NCBI RefSeq assembly: GCF_022346995.1
Contig: NZ_JAKRNM010000001.1
Span: 868,001 to 932,000, forward strand
Direction: 5' to 3'
Length of the DNA stretch: 64,000 nucleotides
DNA from: Paenibacillus sp. ACRRY
GTDB lineage: Bacteria > Bacillota > Bacilli > Paenibacillales > Paenibacillaceae
The notes under the pieces are model-generated. The model was not told the DNA's origin. It saw only the letters and a program-made list of their open reading frames with translations, and did no database searches. The position numbers were made by a program, and so were the translations under genes. Shown one piece after another: positions 18,001-25,465 of this stretch (positions are counted from its first letter, which is position 1; each line of letters starts with the position of its first letter).

Positions 18001-18020
18001 TCTAAAGAATTTCTAAAGAT
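18001..18020 (-). promoter_or_regulatory. Tandem TCTAAAGAA operator upstream of the PAP2 gene
   Basis: TCTAAAGAA at 18001-18009 is followed by TCTAAAGAT at 18012-18020, 11-bp period. On the minus strand a TACAAT hexamer lies 21 nt downstream, 11 nt closer than in the other two promoters, so the operator stays on the same helical face. Confidence 0.65.
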
Positions 18021-18178
18021 TTAATTTACATAACAACCTTCCAACAAAAACGGTGTCTTCACTTATAGATGATTTAAAGAGAAAAAAGATACCTGCCATT
18101 TTTGAAAAACACATAAATTTAATACACACGGACGAGTTCAAGAAGATGTGTTGCTTTGGTATCCCACTCTTTATGTAA
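18021..18178. other. Divergent promoter region, no gene seen
   Basis: Together with the flanking operators this covers the 348 bp between the divergent PAP2 and AraC genes. I see no further open frame or RNA gene. Confidence 0.4.
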
Positions 18179-18207
18179 TCGTACCTTTAGGATAAAATTG
18201 TACCTTT
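18179..18207 (+). promoter_or_regulatory. Paired GTACCTT boxes upstream of the AraC regulator
   Basis: TCGTACCTTT at 18179 and TTGTACCTTT at 18198 are spaced by 19 bp. An inverted half-site (AAAGGTAC) lies at 18235. The same pair with the same spacing occurs at 20648-20676 before the transporter operon, so this is probably the regulator's own binding site. Confidence 0.6.
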
Positions 18208-18277
18208 CCTCTAATAAAAGGACAATGTAAGATCAAAGGTACCAAAATGAAAGCGTAGCCAATATAGGAGGGTCCAA

Positions 18278-20608
18278 ATGCGTCTTCAATGGTCCAAATT
18301 TTCCCCGGTATTTCGCAACTTTCTTATTTCCTATTTAATTTTGCTAATGATACCTCAAATCGCTGGATACGTTTCCTACAGAGTATCACTTCAAGTAGCT
18401 AGAGAGGGGTCAATTGAGAGCAGCATCAAATCGTTAAATTTGGGACAAGCCATAATTGAACGTAACTTGGCACAGGTCGAAGATTTTACTAAACAGTTGG
18501 CGATAAATCCAGACTTATACAGGCTTATTGCTGATCCCAAGCCGTCAGACACAAACAATGTTTACGGGTTGGGAAGAATGCAGCGGAGCCTCGCCATGTA
18601 CAGCAGCACGAATGATTATTTATCCCACTTTTTTATTCACATACCAAATTATAATGTCATCGTTACACCAACGACGGTTTACTATAGACCCGAACACTAC
18701 TACGCTGCCAATTCTCTTGAAAACATGACATTCAAGGAATGGACCGAAGAGGTACTGAAAAAACCTCATTTAAACGAGATCCTCCCGCTACGAAACTATA
18801 AGCGAGAGACCCGTAACATGATTCTCGATGACGCTCCGTCTATAACTTTCCTTCAATCTCTTCCGTTGAATAGCTTTAATAAACCTCAAGCTACAATTGG
18901 TGTAGTGATCGACGAAAAACTCATGTCCAGTTTAATGGAAAACATCACACAGCAATATGGTGGTTGGACACTAGTTACTGACCGAGAGGGTCAAATTGTG
19001 TTTTCTCAAGGAATTGATAAAGCTCAGGCTAATCTGATGAATAAGACATCTTCCCCCAAGAACAATGATGTAAGGGCTACGGATGACGGACAATTGCTGA
19101 TCTCAACACGTTCTGAATTCAACGGATGGACGTATGTAACCGGTATTCCAGAACACTCTGTGATGGCCAAAGCAAATCAAATAAAGCAAGTCACGTTAAG
19201 TATTACACTTGTAACGCTAGTTTCTGGGTTAATCATAGGTCTTTTCCTGGCATACCGGAATAGTGCTCCGATCCACAAGCTGTTGTCGACGTTCAGGGAG
19301 CAGGGCATAGGCTCTTATGAAAAGCGTGATAATGCATTTGATTTCTTGTCCAGCAACATCGCCAGCTTAATTAAAAACAATCACAAATTGGAGACGGCAT
19401 TGCACGAGCAATTGCCGTTACTACGAGATGGGTTTATTACACGTTTATTAACGGGAGAATTTTATACGATGAGCGAGCTCGAGGCCCTATCGTCCCAGAC
19501 TGGTGTTTCACTCCACAATGGACATGGGATCGTGGGGATTTTGAAATTAGATGGTTATAGTAGCCCTCATAGCGAAGAAATTGTTCATGAGTTGAGCGTA
19601 GCTAGGCTAATCATAAAGCAGACCATCATTAAAGGAAATCCCAACATGCTCGTTACGGATTGGGGTACCGACCAAGTTGCTTTCGTATACCCACTAACTG
19701 GACTTGCTTTGGAAGAGTCGGAGCAGAAATTGGAACAAGAACTGGTAGGGATGGTTGAAGTCTTATATCAGGAATACCGAGTATCAACCGCAATTGGTCT
19801 AAGTTCACCTTACCATGACTGGAATGATATTAGCCGCTCGTTCAACGAAGCCCGCCAAGCGCTGGAGTATGGTATTCATGTTGGAGCACAAACTATGGTT
19901 CGCTTCGGGGATGCCATGAAAGAGACTGCATTGTACTACTATCCTATGGAATCCGAGCAACGTCTAATCAACACACTTAAATTGGGGGAGACAGAGGAAT
20001 CTTACCGTGTTTTGGACCAATTATTCAGCAGAAACTTTCAGGAAAGAGAACTATCGTATGATATGTTGCAGCAATTCGTTCTAGAGCTCAAGGGGACATT
20101 TCTTAAGGTGGCAGAGGTCATCATATTCCGCGATGAATCTTCCGTTGATACGTTTAGACATCAAGTGAGATCAATTCAGACAACCGAACGGGTGGTCCAG
20201 CTTCAAGACAAATTCAATCAACTCGTCAAAGAGATATGTACAATTGTTCAACAAAAAAAAATGGATTCGAATACTGAGATTGTTAACGAAATTATTGAAT
20301 TTATACACGAGCGGCATATCGACGCAGGACTGACATTGTACCGAATCGCAGAACGAATCGGAAAACCTGAAAAATTCATATCTCAAGTGTTTAAGGAGCT
20401 TACCGGTGAAAATATTCCGGAATATGTGGAGCTTGTCCGGATCACAAAGTCAGAGAAACTTTTGCGTGAAAGTCACTTAACGATTGACGAGATAGCAGTA
20501 CAATCCGGATACAATAGTGCACATTCGTTCCGCAGAGCGTTTAAACGAGTTCGTGGCGTATTACCTAGCGCATATCGGCGGTTTGTTGGGAATAAGGAAC
20601 AAAACTGA
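18278..20608 (+). CDS. AraC-family regulator with extracytoplasmic sensor (YesN-like)
   Basis: The 776-residue protein begins with a transmembrane helix (about 10-32), then an extracytoplasmic dCache-like sensor (about 33-300), a second helix (about 305-325) and a HAMP-like linker. A GGDEF-derived middle region and a C-terminal AraC HTH pair (about 670-770) follow; the last part reads DEIAVQSGYNSAHSFRRAFKR. Such proteins sit next to LplB/YtcP-type importers in Paenibacillus and activate them when oligosaccharide is sensed. GGAGGG lies 8 nt before the ATG. Paired GTACCTT boxes upstream of this gene and the transporter suggest autoregulation and direct control. Confidence 0.92.
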   Translation: MRLQWSKFSPVFRNFLISYLILLMIPQIAGYVSYRVSLQVAREGSIESSIKSLNLGQAIIERNLAQVEDFTKQLAINPDLYRLIADPKPSDTNNVYGLGRMQRSLAMYSSTNDYLSHFFIHIPNYNVIVTPTTVYYRPEHYYAANSLENMTFKEWTEEVLKKPHLNEILPLRNYKRETRNMILDDAPSITFLQSLPLNSFNKPQATIGVVIDEKLMSSLMENITQQYGGWTLVTDREGQIVFSQGIDKAQANLMNKTSSPKNNDVRATDDGQLLISTRSEFNGWTYVTGIPEHSVMAKANQIKQVTLSITLVTLVSGLIIGLFLAYRNSAPIHKLLSTFREQGIGSYEKRDNAFDFLSSNIASLIKNNHKLETALHEQLPLLRDGFITRLLTGEFYTMSELEALSSQTGVSLHNGHGIVGILKLDGYSSPHSEEIVHELSVARLIIKQTIIKGNPNMLVTDWGTDQVAFVYPLTGLALEESEQKLEQELVGMVEVLYQEYRVSTAIGLSSPYHDWNDISRSFNEARQALEYGIHVGAQTMVRFGDAMKETALYYYPMESEQRLINTLKLGETEESYRVLDQLFSRNFQERELSYDMLQQFVLELKGTFLKVAEVIIFRDESSVDTFRHQVRSIQTTERVVQLQDKFNQLVKEICTIVQQKKMDSNTEIVNEIIEFIHERHIDAGLTLYRIAERIGKPEKFISQVFKELTGENIPEYVELVRITKSEKLLRESHLTIDEIAVQSGYNSAHSFRRAFKRVRGVLPSAYRRFVGNKEQN

Positions 20609-20647
20609 ATCAGGTGCACGAGAAGGTTATTCTAACTAATTCTTAAA

Positions 20648-20676
20648 TCGTACCTTAACCAAAACATTGTACCTTT
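20648..20676 (+). promoter_or_regulatory. Paired GTACCTT boxes upstream of the ABC importer
   Basis: TCGTACCTTA at 20648 and TTGTACCTTT at 20667 repeat the 19-bp spaced pair found before the AraC gene. They are the best candidate operator for that regulator. Confidence 0.6.
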
Positions 20677-20711
20677 ACGTAGCCAAAAGAAAAATCATAT
20701 GATTACGTCCG

Positions 20712-20725
20712 AGTAAGCGCTAACA
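20712..20725 (+). promoter_or_regulatory. cre-like site (CcpA) upstream of the ABC importer
   Basis: AGTAAGCGCTAACA matches the catabolite-responsive element consensus TGWAAGCGYTWNCA except at the first position(s). It lies just upstream of the permease start. A second copy sharing AAGCGCTAACAATA precedes the GH95 gene. Confidence 0.6.
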
Positions 20726-20732
20726 ATAAGAA

Positions 20733-21737
20733 GTGATGCTTATATCGGTATCACCGCTACTTGGAGGGATGAATCTGAAAACAACAATATCAAATGTAGG
20801 AAAGGTCGAACTACAGAACAAGTCTTCTATAAGACGTACCATTTCCAAAAGTCTACGGAGGCACTGGCAGCTTTACCTGCTTATCCTTCCACCAATCGCG
20901 TACTTTGTCATTTTTAAGTATCTACCCATGGCAAACGCGGTGCTAGCTTTTAAGGACTACAATGTGATTAAAGGTATCTGGGGGAGTCCTTGGGTTGGAA
21001 CGAAGCATTTTGATTTATTCTTTCAAAACCCAGCATTCTTTACCTTAATCAAAAACACCTTGTACATTTCATTCTTTCAGTTGATCGTTGGATTTCCATT
21101 ACCTATTTTGTTGGCACTGGCCCTAAATGAGGTCAAAAGCGTCTGGTTTAAAAAGACGGTTCAGATGGTGACTTATGCTCCCTATTTCATCTCAACGGTT
21201 GTCATGGTTTCAATCATCATGTTATTCCTATCGCCGAGGCTTGGTATCGTTAACGGAATTGCAGGTGCTCTTGGCTTTGATGCAATCAATTTTCTAGGTG
21301 AGCCGGGTCTGTTTCGTTCCATTTATGTGTTTTCTGATGTTTGGCAGAGTATGGGCTATTCAGCGGTCATTTATCTAGCAGCACTATCTGGAATTGATCC
21401 TTCTCTATATGAAGCGGCCAAGGTCGATGGAGCCAACAGATTCCAAAAAATTTTGAACGTTGATTTGCCTGGAATCTTGCCAGCCGCAGTAATTATCCTG
21501 ATCCTCAGCGTTGGAAATATCATGGCGATTGGCTTCGAAAAAATTTATTTGTTGCAGAATCCCTTAAATCTTTCAACGTCTGAAATCATCTCTACCTATG
21601 TGTACAAGATGGGATTGTTGAATGCCAATTATAGCTTTGCGACGGCTGTTGGCCTGTTTAATTCTCTTATTAATTTGATTCTACTATTAGTCGTCAATAC
21701 GATTGCAAAACGTCTATCCAATACGAGTCTTTGGTAG
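20733..21737 (+). CDS. Sugar ABC transporter permease, LplB type
   Basis: The permease has six membrane helices and the cytoplasmic EAA loop (EAAKVDGANRFQKILNVDLPG), which contacts the ATPase. An N-terminal basic stretch precedes TM1. It resembles LplB, the first permease of Paenibacillus polysaccharide-oligomer importers. The start is uncertain: ATG at 20733 has AAGAAG upstream, while ATG at 20769 lies directly behind GGAGGG, too close. No ATPase gene is present, so a shared MsmX-like ATPase is expected. First gene of the transporter operon. Confidence 0.92.
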   Translation: MMLISVSPLLGGMNLKTTISNVGKVELQNKSSIRRTISKSLRRHWQLYLLILPPIAYFVIFKYLPMANAVLAFKDYNVIKGIWGSPWVGTKHFDLFFQNPAFFTLIKNTLYISFFQLIVGFPLPILLALALNEVKSVWFKKTVQMVTYAPYFISTVVMVSIIMLFLSPRLGIVNGIAGALGFDAINFLGEPGLFRSIYVFSDVWQSMGYSAVIYLAALSGIDPSLYEAAKVDGANRFQKILNVDLPGILPAAVIILILSVGNIMAIGFEKIYLLQNPLNLSTSEIISTYVYKMGLLNANYSFATAVGLFNSLINLILLLVVNTIAKRLSNTSLW

Positions 21738-21764
21738 CTTTTTTGAGAGGAGGAGGGTCATTTC

Positions 21765-22694
21765 ATGAGCAGTTTGCAGACACATGTAAAACGCAGAAAG
21801 GATAACGGAAAGAACACAATTCGGGAGACGTTTGGCGACCGTATTTTTCTTACAGTGACGTATATCGTTTTAACCGTGGTTCTGATTGCGGTATTGTATC
21901 CGCTCATTTATATCTTGAGTTCATCCCTAAGTAGCCCAGCAGCGGTCTCTTCAGGAAAAGTATGGCTTTGGCCCGTGGATTTCACGTTGGATGGCTATAA
22001 GGCGGTACTTGGAAACGACCAAGTGATTAGCGGATACGCCAATTCGTTGTTTTATACCGTATGCGGAACGTTAATTAGTGTAACGCTGACCATCATGATT
22101 GCCTACCCGCTATCTAAAAAAACGTTTATTGGACGTAGTCCCCTAATCATGTTTATTACTTTTACCATGCTTTTCTCCGGCGGATTGATTCCGACCTATC
22201 TTGTAGTGAAGTCCATGGGGTTAATTGACACACGTTGGGCACTTCTGATTCCGAATGCCGTCTGGGTGTGGCAGGTTATTATTGCACGAACTTTTTTTCA
22301 GAATTCAATTCCAGAGGAATTGTCCGAAGCGGCAGAAATTGACGGCTGCAGCGACATCAGATTTATTTTCAGCGTCATGCTTCCGCTGGCAAAGCCCATT
22401 GTCGCTGTACTTTCACTAATGTATGCCGTGGGTCAATGGAATGCCTATTTCGATGCGTTAATTTATCTGAAATCCCAATCGCTATATCCACTACAGCTCA
22501 TCCTTCGCAGCATCTTAATTTTAAATAACGGTAGTGGGACGATAGATGCAGCCGAAATGGTAAGGCAGCAGCAAATGGCAGAATTAATGAAGTTTGCATT
22601 AATCGTTGTGGCCAGTCTACCAGTTCTTGTTATCTATCCCTTCGTTCAGAGGTACTTCGTACAGGGCATGCTGATTGGCTCTGTCAAAGGTTAA
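21765..22694 (+). CDS. Sugar ABC transporter permease, YtcP type
   Basis: The 309-residue second permease has six membrane helices and an EAA loop (SEAAEIDGCSDIRFIFSVMLP). It pairs with the LplB-like protein to form the membrane channel. AGGAGGAGG lies 10 nt before the ATG, 27 bp after the first permease stop. A stem-loop follows the gene, before the binding-protein gene. Confidence 0.93.
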   Translation: MSSLQTHVKRRKDNGKNTIRETFGDRIFLTVTYIVLTVVLIAVLYPLIYILSSSLSSPAAVSSGKVWLWPVDFTLDGYKAVLGNDQVISGYANSLFYTVCGTLISVTLTIMIAYPLSKKTFIGRSPLIMFITFTMLFSGGLIPTYLVVKSMGLIDTRWALLIPNAVWVWQVIIARTFFQNSIPEELSEAAEIDGCSDIRFIFSVMLPLAKPIVAVLSLMYAVGQWNAYFDALIYLKSQSLYPLQLILRSILILNNGSGTIDAAEMVRQQQMAELMKFALIVVASLPVLVIYPFVQRYFVQGMLIGSVKG

Positions 22695-22706
22695 TAGCAT
22701 TTGAAT

Positions 22707-22735
22707 GATGGGGAGCATCAGGTTCGCTTCCCATC
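22707..22735 (+). promoter_or_regulatory. Intercistronic stem-loop between permease and binding protein
   Basis: GATGGGGAGC pairs with GCTTCCCATC (10 bp including one G-U) around a 9-nt loop. No T-run follows, so it is probably an mRNA-stabilising or processing hairpin that raises expression of the lipoprotein relative to the permeases. Confidence 0.5.
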
Positions 22736-22753
22736 GGAAAAGGAGAGATCATA

Positions 22754-24394
22754 GTGAAAAAGTCAAGAATTATCGTATTCACCTTCATTCTTCTTCTTTG
22801 TCTTATACTTACTGGTTGCTCATCCTCAGATAGCGGAGAAGGAGAAAATAATGAGAACACATCACAAGTGACGATCGATGTTTTCGCTCATCAGAGCTCG
22901 GATATAAATCTACAAACCAACAAATTTACGAAAGCAATGGAAAAGAAGTTTGATGTCCAATTGAACTGGACTACCGTACCCTTCGATGGAGCTGCTGAAA
23001 AAAGGCAAATCTCACTCGCCTCAGGAGATTATCCTGACCTCTATATGCTCATTCCTTGGGTAGACCGCTTTTCGCAAACAGATCTACTGAAATTTGGTCA
23101 GCAAGGCGTCATTATCCCGCTTAACAAACTGATTGAGCAGTATGCACCTAACATCAAAAAAGTGTTGGATACCAATGAATACTATAGAGCCATGAATACA
23201 GCACCCGATGGTAACATATACGGATTAACTGGTTTAAATGAATGCTTTCACTGTTCCTACCCAAACAAAATGTGGATTAATACTAAATGGTTGGAACAGC
23301 TCGATCTAAAGGAGCCAGGAACCACTGAAGAATTTAAACAAATGCTGGAAGCATTTAAAACCCAAGATCCCAACGGGAATGGAAAGGCAGACGAAGTTCC
23401 ACTTAGTGGATCTGTTGAGAATTTTGGTGTACGTATCGTTCCGTTTCTAATGAACGGTTTCATATACAATGATGATCGAACGTATCTCATTGTTAAAGAC
23501 GGCCAAGTGGGTATTTCAGCCGACAAACCGGAATGGAGAGAAGGATTGACTTATATTCACTCCCTCTACAACGAGGGATTAATTGATCCAGGCGCGTTCA
23601 CACAAAACGCCGGAACGTTTAAACAAATTGGCGATAACGCAGATCCGCAGCTGCTTGGTGCAGGGGCAGCCATGCATCCGGCTATATTCGTAAATACGGC
23701 AGAAGACTCGCCATATGGGAAGGATTATAAGGCCATACCACCGTTGAAGGGGCCGCATACCGAATACGCGTCCTATAATTATCCGATTGACCCGGGTGCA
23801 ACGTTTGTTCTAACAAACAAGGCAAGTGAATCCGCTCAGATTAAAGCCATTCAACTGTTGGATTATCTGTACACACAGGAAGGCGCGATGGCTGGTTTTC
23901 TGGGAGAAGAAGGTTCAAGTTGGCGCAAGCCTCAAGAAGGAGAGGTGGCTTTAAATGAACAGGTGGAGCCCCTATATAAGACCATTCCCTTACCATCGGG
24001 AGCAGAACGGCGCAATGATAGCTGGGGATCACTGAGTCAATATAATCATCACCGTGCTTACCGTGACGCAGAGGTGCAGGGAACCAATATTTTTGCGAGC
24101 GATGGATATGAGCGTAGGCTTTATGAAGCAACTTTACCTATGGAAGGCAAAGAACCTCAAGAGATATTTCCGCATTGGGCGTTATGGGTAGATCCTTCTA
24201 CTGCCGACGAGGCAAGCATGATGCAGACAAACATCAAGGATTACATTGATCAGAATGCTTTACAGTTCATTACAGGTGCGAAGAGTCTAGAGAAGGATTG
24301 GGATGACTATGTTCGTGGCCTCGAGGGTCTGAACATTAAACGTTACCTTGAAATCATGCAGGCTTCTTACGATTCTTCATCTGTTTCCAAATAA
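22754..24394 (+). CDS. Extracellular solute-binding lipoprotein (LplA-like)
   Basis: The 546-residue protein has a lipoprotein signal peptide ending in the lipobox LTGC (Cys near residue 22) and a Ser/Gly/Glu-rich linker. A family 1-type solute-binding fold follows. The EF-hand-like segment DPNGNGKADEVPLSG (about residues 203-217) is common in LplA-type proteins and may bind calcium. GTG start with AAGGAGAG upstream. It captures an oligosaccharide, probably derived from pectin or another plant polysaccharide, for the two permeases. Confidence 0.93.
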   Translation: MKKSRIIVFTFILLLCLILTGCSSSDSGEGENNENTSQVTIDVFAHQSSDINLQTNKFTKAMEKKFDVQLNWTTVPFDGAAEKRQISLASGDYPDLYMLIPWVDRFSQTDLLKFGQQGVIIPLNKLIEQYAPNIKKVLDTNEYYRAMNTAPDGNIYGLTGLNECFHCSYPNKMWINTKWLEQLDLKEPGTTEEFKQMLEAFKTQDPNGNGKADEVPLSGSVENFGVRIVPFLMNGFIYNDDRTYLIVKDGQVGISADKPEWREGLTYIHSLYNEGLIDPGAFTQNAGTFKQIGDNADPQLLGAGAAMHPAIFVNTAEDSPYGKDYKAIPPLKGPHTEYASYNYPIDPGATFVLTNKASESAQIKAIQLLDYLYTQEGAMAGFLGEEGSSWRKPQEGEVALNEQVEPLYKTIPLPSGAERRNDSWGSLSQYNHHRAYRDAEVQGTNIFASDGYERRLYEATLPMEGKEPQEIFPHWALWVDPSTADEASMMQTNIKDYIDQNALQFITGAKSLEKDWDDYVRGLEGLNIKRYLEIMQASYDSSSVSK

Positions 24395-24403
24395 TTTAAT
24401 AAG

Positions 24404-24464
24404 ACATAAGGGCGAAAGGGTGAGATTACTCTTCGTGGAGAAAACACTCTGCCGCTCTTATGTT
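24404..24464 (+). terminator. Possible stem-loop after the importer operon
   Basis: ACATAAGGGCG and CGCTCTTATGT are nearly complementary across a 35-nt interval that includes smaller hairpins. No strong T-run follows, so it may be only a partial terminator. Confidence 0.35.
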
Positions 24465-24583
24465 CATTAGTGAAATAGCTACTAATGACCGCTAAGATCA
24501 AAATAAGATGCAAGCATGTAAACAGTAGCATTTTCGAATACTCTTATTGAAACACTATTCTTTTTAGAAGAGGAGTTTCCACA

Positions 24584-25411
24584 TTGAGAATTGACGCCCA
24601 TCAACACTTTTGGAAAATAGATCGCGGAGATTATGGTTGGATTACCCCAAATCTTAGCCGTTTGCATCGAGATTTTTTACCCGCTGACGTTGAGCCTATA
24701 TTAAAAAAGCACGGCTTCGATGGATGTATCGTTGTTCAGGCAGCGGCGACATTGGAAGAGACAGACTACATTTTGTCACTCTCCGATCAAACGGAGTCTA
24801 TTCTAGGGGTTGTTGGTTGGTTAGATCTCTCAAGCAAGGAGCATAGAAAACATTTTGCTCGTTACCGACTCCATCCGAAGTTCAAAGGAATCAGAATAAT
24901 GATTCAGGATATGCCTGATCCTACTATCATCCTGGAGCCGAATTTCGTAGACGCTCTTCGTGAATATGCTGCTGAGGGTTTTCCAATAGACCTGTTATTG
25001 AAGCATGAACAAATGCAATGTGCACTGAAACTGATACAGCAAATCCCAACACTACGTGGGGTTATTGACCATCTGGCAAAGCCTCCAATTCATGAGGGTA
25101 CACAGGAGCCGTGGGCTCGATATTTAGCTGAAATGTCGGAATATCCAGGGATCTATTGTAAGTTATCAGGGATGGTGACTGAAGCAGGCCAAGTATGGAG
25201 GCGGGAAAACTTTGTTCCCTATGTCCGTAAGGTTGTGGAGCTGTTTGGTCCCGAGAGAGTACTATTCGGCAGCGATTGGCCGGTGTGCCTCTTGGCGGCT
25301 GAGTATGATCAGGTTATGTTGATTCTGCTTGACGCCTTACCAGAACAATGGGGGGATATAGAGCGTCAGCGTTTATTTGGCCTGAATGCAAAGGAGTTTT
25401 ATAAATTATAG
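24584..25411 (+). CDS. Amidohydrolase, L-fuconolactonase/rhamnonolactonase type
   Basis: The 275-residue protein belongs to the COG3618 metal-dependent hydrolases. The HxH motif is near the N-terminus (RIDAHQHFW), a conserved RGVIDHLAKP carries a metal His, and FGSDWPVC holds the catalytic Asp. Family members open the lactones of L-fucose, L-rhamnose or L-galactose. The start is TTG at 24584 with AGAGGAG upstream. Its position between an importer and a GH95 enzyme fits breakdown of a deoxy-sugar released from pectin or xyloglucan side chains. The exact sugar is not decided by sequence. Confidence 0.85.
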   Translation: MRIDAHQHFWKIDRGDYGWITPNLSRLHRDFLPADVEPILKKHGFDGCIVVQAAATLEETDYILSLSDQTESILGVVGWLDLSSKEHRKHFARYRLHPKFKGIRIMIQDMPDPTIILEPNFVDALREYAAEGFPIDLLLKHEQMQCALKLIQQIPTLRGVIDHLAKPPIHEGTQEPWARYLAEMSEYPGIYCKLSGMVTEAGQVWRRENFVPYVRKVVELFGPERVLFGSDWPVCLLAAEYDQVMLILLDALPEQWGDIERQRLFGLNAKEFYKL

Positions 25412-25430
25412 TGAATGCGAGAATCAAATT

Positions 25431-25444
25431 AGAAAGCGCTAACA
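25431..25444 (+). promoter_or_regulatory. cre-like site (CcpA) upstream of GH95
   Basis: AGAAAGCGCTAACA differs from the consensus cre only at its 5' end. It shares AAGCGCTAACAATA with the site before the importer operon. It sits about 20 bp before the GH95 start, so repression by CcpA is likely. Confidence 0.6.
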
Positions 25445-25465
25445 ATATATAAAGGAGGACCTCCC

